DNA of 64,000 nt from Actinomyces weissii (GCF_016598775.1 NZ_CP066802.1:1860001-1924000), one strand, 5' to 3'; numbered from the stretch's first letter, positions 26,575 to 36,392 are shown. The notes: generated by a model from the sequence alone, not told the origin. Made by a program: numbers and translations.

Positions 26575-27675
26575 ATGCCTATCCCCTCCGCTCCCGGCGT
26601 GCAGCAGGTCCCGCCCCCCGAGCTGCGCTACGCCGAGGAGCTGGAGCGCCTGGCCCAGGTGCCTGGCCCCCGCCCCCCGGGCTGGCGCCTGACCCCCACA
26701 GCGGTGGTCGCCTTCGTGTGCGGCAGCAAACGCCTGCGGGTGAGCCGCAAGCTCGTGGGGGACCCGGCCCTGGTGGAGCGCTGCGTGGTCACCCTGGCCG
26801 GGGAGCGGGCCCTGCTGCTGGTGGGTGAGCCGGGCACCGCCAAGTCCATGCTCTCGGAGCTGCTGGCGGCGGCGGTGTGCGGCACCAGCGCCTTGACGGT
26901 GCAGGGCAGCGCGGGCACCACGGAGGACCAGCTGCGCTACGGCTGGAACTACGCCCAGCTGCTGGCCCGCGGCCCCAGCGCGGAGGCCCTGGTGCCCTCC
27001 CCGGTCATGTCCGCCATGAGCACGGGCCGGGTGGCGCGGGTGGAGGAGATCACCCGCTGCCTGCCGGAGGTGCAGGACGCGCTGGTCTCCGTGCTGTCGG
27101 AGCGGCGCCTGGCGGTGCCGGAGCTGGGCGAGTACGCGGTGCACGCCGCCCCCGGCTTCTGCCTGATCGCCACCGCGAACCTGCGGGACCGGGGGGTCAC
27201 GGAGATGAGTGCCGCCCTCAAGCGCCGCTTCAGCTTTGAGACGGTCCGGCCGATCCGTGACGCCCAGGCGGAGATCGCCCTGGTCACGGAGCGCACCCGG
27301 CAGGTGCTGGAGGCTGCTGGGGCTCCCGTGAGCGTGGACGCCGTCGTGGTGGAGACCCTGGTGACAGCCTTCCGGGACCTGCGCTCGGGAGTGAGCCAGG
27401 AGGGCTGGGCGGTAGAGCGGCCCACCACAGTGCTCTCGACGGCGGAGGCGGTGGCGGTCTCGGGGTCCATCGCCCTGGCCGGGGCCTTCTTCCCGCACGC
27501 CCGCGACGGCGTGCGCCAGATCCCGGGCCAGCTGCTCGGGGCGGTGCGCAAGGACGACGCCGAGGACGGGGCCCGGCTGCTGGCCTACTGGGACGCGGTG
27601 GTCAAACGGCGGGCCGCGGAGGGGCGCCGCACCTGGAAGCAGCTGTGGGAGCTGCGTGACGTGCTGGCGGACTGA
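26575..27675 (+). CDS. MoxR-type AAA+ ATPase
   Basis: 366 aa. The Walker A is GEPGTAKS (84-91), the Walker B region is VARVEEITRCLPEVQDALVSVLSERRL, and sensor 1 is FCLIATANLRDRGVTEMSAALKRRF with an arginine finger. MoxR ATPases act as chaperones that activate or remodel VWA-domain partners, and one is encoded directly downstream. AAAGGAG precedes ATG 26575. It is first in an operon with the DUF5682-VWA and SWIM genes (11-nt gap, then a 4-nt overlap). Confidence 0.92.
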   Translation: MPIPSAPGVQQVPPPELRYAEELERLAQVPGPRPPGWRLTPTAVVAFVCGSKRLRVSRKLVGDPALVERCVVTLAGERALLLVGEPGTAKSMLSELLAAAVCGTSALTVQGSAGTTEDQLRYGWNYAQLLARGPSAEALVPSPVMSAMSTGRVARVEEITRCLPEVQDALVSVLSERRLAVPELGEYAVHAAPGFCLIATANLRDRGVTEMSAALKRRFSFETVRPIRDAQAEIALVTERTRQVLEAAGAPVSVDAVVVETLVTAFRDLRSGVSQEGWAVERPTTVLSTAEAVAVSGSIALAGAFFPHARDGVRQIPGQLLGAVRKDDAEDGARLLAYWDAVVKRRAAEGRRTWKQLWELRDVLAD

Positions 27676-27686
27676 GCAGGCACCCG

Positions 27687-30600
27687 GTGGGCAACAGCGT
27701 GGAGCGGGAGGCGGCCCCGGGACCGGACGCCCAGGCGGCGGTCGCGGACCTGGCGGGCTGTCGGGCCCCGTTCCTGATCGGGGTGCGGCACCACTCCCCC
27801 GCCTTGGCGGTGGCGGTGCCCGCGCTGCTGGAGGACTTCAGCCCGGAGGTGCTGGGCGTGGAGCTGCCTGTGGAGGCGGCTCCCTGGCTGGAGTGGCTGA
27901 CGCATCCCGCCACCACGGCGCCGGTGGCCCTGGCCCTGAGCGCCGAGGCCGACGCCGGGCTGAGCTTCTACCCCTTCGCGGACTTCTCCCCCGAGCTGGC
28001 GGCCCTGCGCTGGGCGCGACGGCGCGGCGTGCGGGTGGTCTGCCTGGACCTGCCGGCAGGCGTGCCGCCGCAGAAGAAGCAGGCCGGGCAGGAGAAGCAG
28101 GCCGGGCAGGAGAAGCAGGCCGGGCAGGAGGCGCAGCCGGACGAGGGCTCCGGGCCCGCCGGTGACCCGCGGGGGCGGCTGGCCCTGGCGGCGCGGGCGC
28201 GCAGCGAACCCACAGACTTCCAGGAGGGCTGGGACCGCCTGGTGGAGGCCCACGCCCCGGCCTCCACCCCCGAGCAGATACGGGTGGCGGCCCTGGCGCA
28301 AGGCTGGGCACTGCGCCTGGAGGAGGGGCAGCCTGACGCCCGCACCCGCGCCCGGGAGGCGTGGATGACGGACGTGCTGGCCCAAGAGCTGGCAGCCGGG
28401 TGCCGGGTGGCCGCCGTCGTCGGGGCCTTCCACGCGCCCGCCCTGCTGGCGCCCCGTCGGGCTGCGACGCTGCCACAGGCCTCCCCGGTGCGCTCCGCCC
28501 TGGTGGGCTACTCCTTCGCCCAGCTGGACTCCCGCTCCGGCTACCCCTCCGGTATCCGGGACCCCGGCTGGCAGCAGCTGGTGCACGACTCCGGCCTGGA
28601 CCCACGGACGCTGCAGGAGCAGGCCACCCAGGTCATCACCGCCGTGACCCGCTCCCTGCGCGCACAGGGGCACCCGGCCGGACCCGGTGAGGCCACGGAG
28701 ACCGCCCGCACGGCCCTGGACCTGGCGACCCTGCGGGGCCTGGCCGCCCCCTCCCGGCGGGAGCTGATCGAGGCGGTCACCAGCGTCCTGGCCCAGGGCG
28801 AGGTGCTGGGGCGGGGCCGGGCCGTGGCCCAGGCCCTGGAGCAGGTGCTGGTAGGGCGGCGCCAAGGCGCCGTCGCCCCCGGGGCACCGCGCTCACCGCT
28901 GCGGGAGGCCGTGGCCGGGGAGCTGCAGGCCGCCCGCCTACCGACCGCAGGCAGCAAGGAGCTGGTGCTGCTCCCCGCGCGCGGCGGCCTGGCCCTGCGC
29001 CGCACCGTGCTGCTGCACCGGCTGCAGGCGGGCGGCATCGTCTACGGCCACCTGCAGGAGGCCACCACCACGCGCGGCGCGGAGACGCTCAGCCAGACCT
29101 GGCAGCTGGCCTGGAGCGCCGCGACAGAGGCCAGCATCGACCTGGCTGGGGCCAGGGGGCTGAGCAGCGAGCAGGTGGCGACCACCAGCCTGCTGGCCCG
29201 CCCCGCCACCAGCCTGCCCGACGCCGTCGCCCTGCTGCGGGAGGCCGCCGCCTGCGCCTGCCCGGCGGCGGTGGAACGGGCCCTTGACCTGCTGGGCCCG
29301 CAGTCAGCCAGTGTGAGCTTCGCCCGGGCGGTCACGGCTCACGCCGCCCTGCTCGACGTGGCCCGCGCACACGTCCCGGGGGCCCAGTGCCTGGCCGGGT
29401 CGCTGCGGGAGGCGGCGCAGGCGCAGGCCACCGTGTTCACCAGCGCCGCCGTCCGGGAAATCAGGGGCGTGGCAGGCTCGGACGACCCGGCTGACGCCAC
29501 CGCCCTGGCCACCTTCACGCAGGCGGGAACAGACTGCGGACTGTCCCTGACAGCCGCCCTGCGGACCCTGGTGGCGCAGGGCTCCCCCCTGATGCAAGGG
29601 GCCGCCACCGGGCTGCTGCTGGACGAGGCGGAGGTGGCGGGGCTGGTGGCCTCCTGGCTGGACGCTCCCACCCCACCGGCCCGCCGGGTGCTGCGCCGTC
29701 GCCTCACCGGGCTGCTGGCCGCCTGCGGGGCCCGCTTCGACACGGCCCCCGCCACCCTGGCGCTGGTGGAGCGGGTCGGTACCCTCCCGGACGCCGAGTT
29801 CACCGCCATCCTGCCCGCCTTGCGGGGCGGCTTCGACCTGCTCAGCCAGGAGCAGCGGGAGCAGCTGCTGGCAGGCCTGGCCCCGGGGCTCAGCCAGGGA
29901 GGGAGGCTGGTGCTGCCCCCGGAGGAGACCGTGGCCGTGGCCCAGCAGGACACGCAGGCGCGCGCCCGCCTGGCGGCCCTGGGGTTGGCGGACCTGGCCT
30001 TCAGCCCCGCTGAGCGCTGGCGCCTGGTGCTGGGCACCAGCCGCGAGCGCCTCTCCCCCACCGGGCGACGCCTGGCCTCCGCCCTGGACGAGCTCTACGG
30101 GCGGGAGGGCACGGACGCCCTGGACGCCCGCCAACGGGGCGTGGGCAACGGCCCCTCCCAGCTGGGGGTGCGCCAGTGGGAGGAGGAGATCACGGCCCTG
30201 TTCGGCCACGGGCAGATCGAGGAGGTCTTCGGGCAGGCGGCTGAGCGGGGCCGCGGCGACGTGCTGGAGAGGCTCAACCCCGATTCCGTGCGCCCCTCGG
30301 TGGATCTGCTGACCACGGCCCTGTCCCTGACCGGGGCGCTGCCGGAGGCGCGCCTGTCCCGGCTGCGGCCCCTGGTGGCGCGCCTGGTGGCTGAGCTGGG
30401 GCGGGAGCTGACGGTGCGGCTGCGCCCGGCGCTGACCGGACTGGCCGTGGGCCGCCCCACCCGGCGTCGCACCTCCCGGCTGGACCTGGAGCGCACCCTG
30501 CGCGCGAACCTGCGGCACGTGGCCAGCGTGAACGGGCGTGCCCAGGTGGTGCCGGTGCACCCCGTCTTCCACGCCGCCCAGACCCAGGAGGTCGACTGGC

Positions 30601-31097
30601 ACCTGGTGCTGCTGGTGGACGTATCCGGGTCCATGTCCGAGTCGGTGGTCTACTCGGCGCTGACGGCGGCGGTACTGGCCCAGTCGCCGTGCCTGAGCGT
30701 GGACTTCCTGGCCTTCAACACGGAGGTCATCGACTTCACCGGGCAGGTGGCGGACCCGCTGGCCCTGCTGCTGGAGGTGGAGGTGGGTGGCGGCACCGAC
30801 ATCGCCGGGGCGGTGCGGCTGGCGCGCTCGCGGGTGCGGGTGCCGTCCCGCACCCTGGTGGTGCTGGTCTCTGACTTTGAGGAGATGGGCTCCCCGGCGG
30901 CCCTGGTGGCGGAGGTGGCGGCGTTGCACGCCAGCGGGGTGACCCTGCTGGGCTGCGCCGCCCTGAACGACGCTGGCACCGGGGTGTACAACGTGGGGGT
31001 GGCCGTCCAGGTGGCGGCGGCCGGGATGCGGGTGGCGGCGGTCTCTCCCCTGGACCTGGCCCGCTGGGTGGGCGACGTCGTCCGGGAGGGCTCGTGA
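27687..31097 (+). CDS. DUF5682 – VWA fusion protein
   Basis: 1136 aa, GTG start 27687. The N-terminal ~330 residues (FLIGVRHHSPALAVAVPALLEDF...VLGVELPVE, then GVRVVCLDLP, AGCRVAAVVGAFHAPALL) fit DUF5682, a family of unknown activity found beside MoxR genes. A helical middle follows. The C-terminal VWA domain (~970-1130) has an intact MIDAS, VDVSGSMSES, with GGGTDIAG and VVLVSDFEEMG supplying the other metal ligands. In many relatives these are two genes; here they are fused. Three 18-bp repeats encode a (EKQAGQ)3 linker near 130-147. Expected partner: the MoxR ATPase just upstream. Confidence 0.85.
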   Translation: MGNSVEREAAPGPDAQAAVADLAGCRAPFLIGVRHHSPALAVAVPALLEDFSPEVLGVELPVEAAPWLEWLTHPATTAPVALALSAEADAGLSFYPFADFSPELAALRWARRRGVRVVCLDLPAGVPPQKKQAGQEKQAGQEKQAGQEAQPDEGSGPAGDPRGRLALAARARSEPTDFQEGWDRLVEAHAPASTPEQIRVAALAQGWALRLEEGQPDARTRAREAWMTDVLAQELAAGCRVAAVVGAFHAPALLAPRRAATLPQASPVRSALVGYSFAQLDSRSGYPSGIRDPGWQQLVHDSGLDPRTLQEQATQVITAVTRSLRAQGHPAGPGEATETARTALDLATLRGLAAPSRRELIEAVTSVLAQGEVLGRGRAVAQALEQVLVGRRQGAVAPGAPRSPLREAVAGELQAARLPTAGSKELVLLPARGGLALRRTVLLHRLQAGGIVYGHLQEATTTRGAETLSQTWQLAWSAATEASIDLAGARGLSSEQVATTSLLARPATSLPDAVALLREAAACACPAAVERALDLLGPQSASVSFARAVTAHAALLDVARAHVPGAQCLAGSLREAAQAQATVFTSAAVREIRGVAGSDDPADATALATFTQAGTDCGLSLTAALRTLVAQGSPLMQGAATGLLLDEAEVAGLVASWLDAPTPPARRVLRRRLTGLLAACGARFDTAPATLALVERVGTLPDAEFTAILPALRGGFDLLSQEQREQLLAGLAPGLSQGGRLVLPPEETVAVAQQDTQARARLAALGLADLAFSPAERWRLVLGTSRERLSPTGRRLASALDELYGREGTDALDARQRGVGNGPSQLGVRQWEEEITALFGHGQIEEVFGQAAERGRGDVLERLNPDSVRPSVDLLTTALSLTGALPEARLSRLRPLVARLVAELGRELTVRLRPALTGLAVGRPTRRRTSRLDLERTLRANLRHVASVNGRAQVVPVHPVFHAAQTQEVDWHLVLLVDVSGSMSESVVYSALTAAVLAQSPCLSVDFLAFNTEVIDFTGQVADPLALLLEVEVGGGTDIAGAVRLARSRVRVPSRTLVVLVSDFEEMGSPAALVAEVAALHASGVTLLGCAALNDAGTGVYNVGVAVQVAAAGMRVAAVSPLDLARWVGDVVREGS
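28077..28130 (+). repeat. Three 18-bp tandem repeats in the DUF5682-VWA gene
   Basis: AAGCAGGCCGGGCAGGAG occurs three times in a row (28077, 28095, 28113) and encodes KQAGQE repeats, a charged flexible linker inside the DUF5682 part. Confidence 0.95.
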
Positions 31098-32788
31098 CCC
31101 GGATCAGCCCGGCGGTGCAGGCCGCGATCGTGGACGCCCTGAGCCCTCGGGTGCACAGGCGGGTGGACGTCTACCTGGCGGAGCCGCCGCAGGTCGGGAC
31201 GGTGACGGTGGTGGGTGAGGCCACCGTGACGGTAGCCGAGGTGGAGGTGGTGACCAGCCCGGAGCAGGTCCGCTGCAACTGCCTGCTGGCGCCGCGCTGC
31301 GCCCACCGCGCCGTCGTCGCCCTGCTGCTGGAGCCCAGCGAGGCGGAGGAGGGGCAGGCGGCGGGGACGGCTGCCGGGGAGACTGCTGCCGGGGCCGGCT
31401 CGCTTGCGGGGACGGCTGCCGGGACGACGGCGGGGGCGGCTGCCGGGACGGGCTCGCCTGCGGGGGCGGCGGAGCAGGAGCTGCGGCTGACCGCCGCGCA
31501 GCACCGCGTGGCCACCGAGGTCCTGGAGCGCCTGGGCGGGGTGCTGCTGACGGGCACGAGCCGCCTGGGGGCCACCAGCCGGGCCGCGCTGGCCCGGGAC
31601 CTGCACCTGCTGCGGGCGCACAGCCTGGTGACGGCGGACCGGGCGCTGACAGCCTTCGTGCAGCAGCTCGGGGGCGGTGCCCGGCAGCGTGCCCAGGCCC
31701 TAGCCACGGCGCTGCTGAACCTGCACCAGGTGGTGGCGCTGGGTGCGGGCGCACCGGTGGGCGACCTGTTGGGCTCCGCCCGGGGCAGCTACCGGGAGGT
31801 CGGCGCCCTGCGCCTGGTGCCACTGTACGCCGAGCCCGTGCTGGCGGCCTCCGGCTTCTCGGGGGTGCAGGTGGTGTACACCGACGCCAGCGGGGGCACC
31901 TGGTCGGTGGCGCGGCTGCGGCCCGGAGACGGCTCAGAGGTGCAGAGCGTCTACGAGGCGGAGAAGGTGTGGCAGGAGCTGAGCGTCCCGCTGCTGCGCC
32001 TGTCCCGGCACAGGCTGCTGCTGGCACGGGCAACGGCGCGGGACGACGGGCGCCTGGGGGCGGGGGCGCAGGTGCGGGCGAGCCTGGGGGCGGCCGGTAC
32101 CGGCTGGGACCAGGCCCGGGCACCCTACGAGGTGGTGGAGGCGGAGATCAGTGGCGGGAACCGACGCGGCCTGAAGGTCGGGGGCCGGTTCCTGGCCCTG
32201 CGGGAGGCGGCGCGGGCCCGCGGGGCAGGGCTGGCCACGGAGCTGTTCGGGGCGGCGCGGGGCACCCGGGTGCGGTGCCTGAGCCGCGCAGGCGAGCTGC
32301 TGGGCCTGAGCGTCGTCTCCGGGATCATTACGGTGCCCGCAGCCCTGTCAGGCGTGTGGTGGCCGGGGCTGGACGTGGTGAACCGCTCCTGGGTGGGGGC
32401 GCTGCCGCCGGAGAAGCCGCTGCCAGAGAGCCCGAAGGCGGAAGACCTGTTGGCAGGGGACCACGGGCCGCAGGAGCCGCTGACAGAGGCCCACGGCCCG
32501 CAGGAGCCGCTGACAGAGACGGGGTGGACGGGGGACGGCCCGGTTGAGGTCCGCCAGGTCACGGCCCGCTGGTGCCAGCGGGTGCTGGACGCCGGGCCCG
32601 CCGTGCTGGCCTCGCCCGCCCTGGAGCGGGACCGGCAGTGGCTACGAGCGGCTGGGGCGCCTTTCGCGGCGGAGCTGCTGGGGGGCCTGGAGGCCGCCAG
32701 GCACGTGGGGAGCCGTCGCTTCGACGGCACCTGGCAGGCGGACGCGGCGGAGCTGCGAGGGGCCTGGCTGGCCCTGAGCCAGTACTGA
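31094..32788 (+). CDS. SWIM zinc-finger protein of the MoxR/VWA cluster
   Basis: 564 aa, GTG 31094 overlapping the previous stop (GTGA). The SWIM motif is VRCNCLLAPRCAHRAVVALL at about 59-78 (C-x-C...C-x-H), a zinc-binding module used for DNA or protein contact. An Ala/Gly/Thr-rich linker (~95-125) follows, then a long domain of unknown type and two copies of HGPQEPLTE near 458-475. SWIM proteins are a standard component of these MoxR/VWA clusters. It is the last gene of the operon. Confidence 0.85.
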   Translation: MTRISPAVQAAIVDALSPRVHRRVDVYLAEPPQVGTVTVVGEATVTVAEVEVVTSPEQVRCNCLLAPRCAHRAVVALLLEPSEAEEGQAAGTAAGETAAGAGSLAGTAAGTTAGAAAGTGSPAGAAEQELRLTAAQHRVATEVLERLGGVLLTGTSRLGATSRAALARDLHLLRAHSLVTADRALTAFVQQLGGGARQRAQALATALLNLHQVVALGAGAPVGDLLGSARGSYREVGALRLVPLYAEPVLAASGFSGVQVVYTDASGGTWSVARLRPGDGSEVQSVYEAEKVWQELSVPLLRLSRHRLLLARATARDDGRLGAGAQVRASLGAAGTGWDQARAPYEVVEAEISGGNRRGLKVGGRFLALREAARARGAGLATELFGAARGTRVRCLSRAGELLGLSVVSGIITVPAALSGVWWPGLDVVNRSWVGALPPEKPLPESPKAEDLLAGDHGPQEPLTEAHGPQEPLTETGWTGDGPVEVRQVTARWCQRVLDAGPAVLASPALERDRQWLRAAGAPFAAELLGGLEAARHVGSRRFDGTWQADAAELRGAWLALSQY

Positions 32789-33102
32789 GCGCGTACTGGG
32801 CAGGTACCGAACAAGTACCGGGCTGGGGCAGTGCCGGGAAGGTGCCGTGCGGCCTGGGCCGGGGTCCCGGCAGCCCACCTCCTGAACAGAACAGCTACCT
32901 GGGCCTGCGCGACGGGCCCCTGGCTGAGGCACTGGCCCCCGCCGGACTGATGCGGCGGTCCGCCCCTGGCTAAGGCGCTAGCACCCAGGCCTAGGCGGCA
33001 CCCCACCTCTGGCTAAGGCGCTGGCTCCCTGACTGAGGCAGCACCCCCGCCCTGGCTCAGGCACTGGCTCCCTGACTGAGGCAGCGGCCCGCCCCAAGGC
33101 AG
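32789..33102. other. Intergenic region with short degenerate repeats
   Basis: 314 bp between the SWIM gene and prmC (convergent). It contains variants of CTGGCTaAGGCgCTGGC and two exact GGCTCCCTGACTGAGGCAGC blocks (33023 and 33067). No gene is evident. Confidence 0.5.
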
Positions 33103-34173
33103 TCAGCGCCGTGCCCGCAGGTAGCGGCCCCGGCCGGTGAGGTCCTGGCCGGTGCGCACCTGCCTGAGTCCCGCAGCGGTGGCGACGGCGCGCAGGGCCG
33201 CCCCCTGCCCGGCGTCGTGCTCCATGACCAGCAGCCCGCCGGGGCGCAGGAGAGCAGCAGAGCGGCGGACCACCGCCGTCGGCACCGCCAGGCCGTCCGC
33301 TCCCCCGCCAAACAGCGCCCGCTCGGGGTCGTGCCGCGCGGTCTCCGGGTCCTCCACCGCCCCGGCGGGCACGTAGGGCGGATTCGACACGACGACGTCC
33401 ACGGTGCCGTCCAGCGCCGCGAGGGTGGCGGGGGCGGTAGCGTCAGCCTGGACGACCTCCACCCGGCCCGGCGCCAGGCGCTCGCAGTTCTCCCGCGCCA
33501 GGGCAGCAGCCACAGCGTCGATCTCGACGGCGACCACCCGCGCCGTCGGCACCTCTGTGGCCACCGCCGCCGCGATCGCCCCCGAACCCGTGCACAGGTC
33601 CACCACCAGCGGCCCAGGAACCAGCGCCGCCTCCCCACTCACCGCACCGGACGCGGCCCGCACCGAGGCCCCGTCCGCGTCCCGGTGGCGCGCGGCCAGG
33701 TGGCGCGCGGCCCCGCCGTCGGCGCGCTCCCCCGGGCTCTCCGCCTCCCGGGCGAGCCCTCGCGCAGCATCGATCGCGGCACCGGCCACCACCTCGGTCT
33801 CCGGCCGCACGATGAACACGCCCGGGCGCGCCCGCAGCTCCAGGCCCCGGAACCACATGCGTCCGGTGATGAGCTGCAGCGGCTCACGGGCGGCCCGCCG
33901 TGCAACAAGCGTAAGAAAACGCGTAGCCTCCGCGGCCCCGACGTCGTCGACCATGACCAGGGGCCTGCCCACCACGAGATCGGCCAGGGCGCGGGCGTCA
34001 CTCTCCGGCGAGCTCACCCCCGCCTCCGCCAGGGCCCGAGAGGCGTCACGGACCAGGCGGCGGAAGGCGTAGCGGCCAAGCGGCTGGGCCGAGCGCCCGT
34101 CCCGAAGACCTAAAAGAGCCTGCGGCCAGTCGCGGGGCGCACCCGCCCAGCCCTTCTCCTGGCTCCCTGTCAC
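33103..34173 (-). CDS. prmC: Peptide chain release factor N5-glutamine methyltransferase PrmC (HemK)
   Basis: 356 aa. It methylates the Gln of the GGQ motif of release factors using S-adenosylmethionine. The motifs are [16 protein letters not shown] (SAM-binding) and the signature [11 protein letters not shown] (~258-268). A 45-residue charged insert ([10 protein letters not shown]...AVSGEAALV) and an unusual N-terminal extension make it longer than the usual ~285. The GTG start at 34173 overlaps the prfA stop, so it is coupled to its own substrate's gene. Confidence 0.95.
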   Translation of the reverse strand: MTGSQEKGWAGAPRDWPQALLGLRDGRSAQPLGRYAFRRLVRDASRALAEAGVSSPESDARALADLVVGRPLVMVDDVGAAEATRFLTLVARRAAREPLQLITGRMWFRGLELRARPGVFIVRPETEVVAGAAIDAARGLAREAESPGERADGGAARHLAARHRDADGASVRAASGAVSGEAALVPGPLVVDLCTGSGAIAAAVATEVPTARVVAVEIDAVAAALARENCERLAPGRVEVVQADATAPATLAALDGTVDVVVSNPPYVPAGAVEDPETARHDPERALFGGGADGLAVPTAVVRRSAALLRPGGLLVMEHDAGQGAALRAVATAAGLRQVRTGQDLTGRGRYLRARR

Positions 34174-35261
34174 CCCTGGTCCCCGAAGGCCGCCAGCCGC
34201 TCGGCCTCGTCCAGGGCGATGGCGGAGGCGATGACGGGCCCCAGGTCGCCGTCGAGCACGGCGTCCAGGTTGTAGGCCTTGTAGCCGGTGCGGTGGTCGG
34301 CGATCCGGTTCTCCGGGAAGTTGTAGGTGCGGATGCGCTCGGAGCGGTCCACGGTGCGCACCTGGGAGCGGCGGGCGGCGCTGGCCTCGGCCTCCGCGGC
34401 GGCGGCCCGCTCAGCCAGCAGGCGGGCGCGCAGGACCCGCAGCGCCGCCTCCTTGTTCTGCAGCTGGGACTTCTCGTTCTGCATGGATACGACGATGCCG
34501 GTGGGCAGGTGGGTCAGGCGCACGGCGGAGTCGGTGGTGTTCACGGACTGGCCGCCGGGGCCGGAGGAACGGAACACGTCGACGCGCAGGTCAGCGGGGT
34601 CGATCTCGATCTCGCCGGGATCGTCGACCTCCGGCATGACCAGCACCCCGGCGGCGGAGGTGTGGATACGGCCCTGGCTCTCGGTGACGGGCACGCGCTG
34701 TACGCGGTGGACGCCGCCCTCGTACTTCAGGTGCGCCCACACGCCGTCGGGGGGCTCGGGGGTGGTGCGGGCCTTTATGGCCAGGCGCAGGTCCTTGTAT
34801 CCGCCTAGGTCGGAGTCGGTGGCGTCCATGACCTCCACGGCCCAGCCCTGCCGCTCGGCGTAGCGGGTGTACATGCGGGCCAGGTCGGCGGCGAACAGGG
34901 CGGACTCCTCCCCGCCCTCCCCGGCCTTGACCTCGATGATGACGTCGCGGGCGTCGTCGGGGTCCCGGGGGATCAGGACGTCGCGCAGGTGCTCGGCGGC
35001 GGCGGTCTCGGCGGTCTCCAGGGCAGGCAGCTCGGCGGCGAAGTCCGGGTCCTCGGCGGCCAGCTCGCGGGCGTCGGCGGCGTCGGCGGCGGCGGCCTGC
35101 CAGCTGCGGTAGGCGGCGACGACGCGGCCCAGCTCGGCGTAGCGGCGTCCCAGACGGCGCAGGGCAGCGGGGTCTGCGGCGGTGGCCGGGTCAGCCATGT
35201 CCCGCTCGATCTGGGCGTGCTCGGCCAGCACCGGCTCGACGGCGGCAAAGTCCTCGCTCAC
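34170..35261 (-). CDS. prfA: Peptide chain release factor 1
   Basis: 363 aa. It recognises UAA and UAG stop codons and triggers peptide release. GGQ lies in [20 protein letters not shown] (~233-235), with [20 protein letters not shown] and [20 protein letters not shown] also typical. The start is set at GTG 35261 because AAGGAG is 7 nt upstream and longer frames run into the family A repeat. Operon order is rpmE–prfA–prmC; the repeat at 35325-35386 lies between rpmE and prfA. Confidence 0.97.
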   Translation of the reverse strand: MSEDFAAVEPVLAEHAQIERDMADPATAADPAALRRLGRRYAELGRVVAAYRSWQAAAADAADARELAAEDPDFAAELPALETAETAAAEHLRDVLIPRDPDDARDVIIEVKAGEGGEESALFAADLARMYTRYAERQGWAVEVMDATDSDLGGYKDLRLAIKARTTPEPPDGVWAHLKYEGGVHRVQRVPVTESQGRIHTSAAGVLVMPEVDDPGEIEIDPADLRVDVFRSSGPGGQSVNTTDSAVRLTHLPTGIVVSMQNEKSQLQNKEAALRVLRARLLAERAAAAEAEASAARRSQVRTVDRSERIRTYNFPENRIADHRTGYKAYNLDAVLDGDLGPVIASAIALDEAERLAAFGDQG

Positions 35262-35324
35262 GCTCTGCTCCTTGGGTCTTAAGAGTTTGTTGGGGGGCGC
35301 GTCCCCGGGGTGCCTAGCCGGACT

Positions 35325-35386
35325 GACCGGTCTCGCGGTGCATATGTCCCGGTCTCGCGGTGCATATGTCCCGGTCTCGCGAGAGG
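35325..35386 (+). repeat. Family A repeat, locus 4, between rpmE and prfA
   Basis: Three core units GGTCTCGCGGTGCATATGTC or partial, in perfect register, ending CGCGAGAGGGG. The TAAGG leader is missing (only GACCGG precedes). The orientation is opposite to the flanking genes. It interrupts what is usually a tight rpmE–prfA linkage and could affect the transcript. Confidence 0.92.
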
Positions 35387-35460
35387 GGCGGCGAACAGGG
35401 GTGGGGACGCGACGACGCCGACGGGGTCCGGGGACCAACCGTCGGCGTCGAGCAGGCTGC

Positions 35461-35673
35461 TTACTTGGTGCGCTTGCCGTAGCGGGCCTCGAAGCGGGCC
35501 ACGCGACCACCGGTGTCGAGGATCTTCTGCTTGCCGGTGTAGAAGGGGTGGCACTCGGAGCAGACGTCCACACGGATCTCACCGGAGGTGACCGTGGACT
35601 TGGTCTCGAAAGTGCTGCCGCAGGTGCACGTGACGGTAGTGGCCACGTAATCGGGGTGGATCCCCTGCTTCAT
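35461..35673 (-). CDS. rpmE: Large-subunit ribosomal protein bL31
   Basis: 70 aa, [20 protein letters not shown]... with four cysteines (16, 18, 38, 41: CTC...CSEC) forming the zinc site of the C+ (zinc-containing) form. The ending [27 protein letters not shown] is typical. AGGAG precedes ATG 35673. It is first in the rpmE–prfA–prmC group. Confidence 0.97.
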   Translation of the reverse strand: MKQGIHPDYVATTVTCTCGSTFETKSTVTSGEIRVDVCSECHPFYTGKQKILDTGGRVARFEARYGKRTK

Positions 35674-35744
35674 GGTATCTCCTAGCTTCAGAGGGCACCG
35701 GGTCCCGCACGGGGTCGCACAGGTGAACCGGATACCAACAGCAG

Positions 35745-35773
35745 AGGATATCGGCTTCGTCGCCAGCCAACAA
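35745..35773 (-). promoter_or_regulatory. Probable rpmE promoter
   Basis: On the minus strand TTGTTG (35768-35773) and TATCCT (35745-35750) are separated by 17 bp. This gives a leader of ~65 nt before the rpmE start. Confidence 0.6.
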
Positions 35774-35920
35774 CGGCCCCGCCCGAGCGGACTGGTGAGT
35801 TCAGGCACCTCAGAAGCCATTGATGTAACTCCAGTCACAGCAGTAGTAGTATGTCCCCGCCAGTGCCGCAGCCCTCCCCCTGCCGGCCGCGGTCCAGACC
35901 TACGAGAGAGGACCACCCAG

Positions 35921-36154
35921 ATGCTCTACAAGTACCTACGCGCCAACCGTCACGGCGCCGTCCTGGCCAGCGCAGCCCTCCTGGTCTTCTTTGGGGTCAT
36001 CTTCTACCAGGACCATCCTGGGAAGGCCGGGGTCATCATGCTGCTGGCAATGGTGGTGCTCGCCGCGCACCTGCTGGTCGGCCACCTGCTGAACGAGGCC
36101 CGCACCCAGGCCCTGGAGAAGGCGCTGAAACCCGTCAAGCCAGAGCAGGCCTGA
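35921..36154 (+). CDS. Small two-helix membrane protein, unknown function
   Basis: 77 aa, [31 protein letters not shown], then [24 protein letters not shown] and a Lys-rich tail. Two transmembrane helices with short basic ends are predicted. AGAGAGG is upstream. It is not recognised as any named family. It is convergent with rho across a strong hairpin. Confidence 0.7.
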   Translation: MLYKYLRANRHGAVLASAALLVFFGVIFYQDHPGKAGVIMLLAMVVLAAHLLVGHLLNEARTQALEKALKPVKPEQA

Positions 36155-36322
36155 GCCCCACCCCGGGGCAGGTCCGCGGCCGGGCCCGCCCCGGCCAGCT
36201 CCAGCCACCCCACCCCGGCAGGCGCCCGGACCGCACCCGACGGCCTGAGCCGGTGCGGGGCACCCCTGAGCCACTCTGCAACGCCGTCACCCGGACCGCA
36301 CCCGCCAGCCCCGTCAGCAAGC

Positions 36323-36352
36323 CAGGGCCCTCCCGCTCACGGGAGGGCCCTG
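36323..36352. terminator. Bidirectional terminator between the small membrane gene and rho
   Basis: CAGGGCCCTCCCG and CGGGAGGGCCCTG form a perfect 13-bp stem with a CTCA tetraloop, placed between two convergent genes. Confidence 0.8.
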
Positions 36353-36392
36353 CTGCACGGTTGAGGCCTGGGCTGTGCCCGGCCGCCGCGGC

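Noticed and set aside
26557..27498. 313-codon frame antisense to the MoxR ATPase
   Set aside because: Shadow frame; the plus strand has Walker A and sensor motifs.
35325..35386. CRISPR array
   Set aside because: Cores are separated by only 4-5 nt, units number three or fewer, and no cas genes are present; these are tandem repeats, not repeat-spacer arrays.
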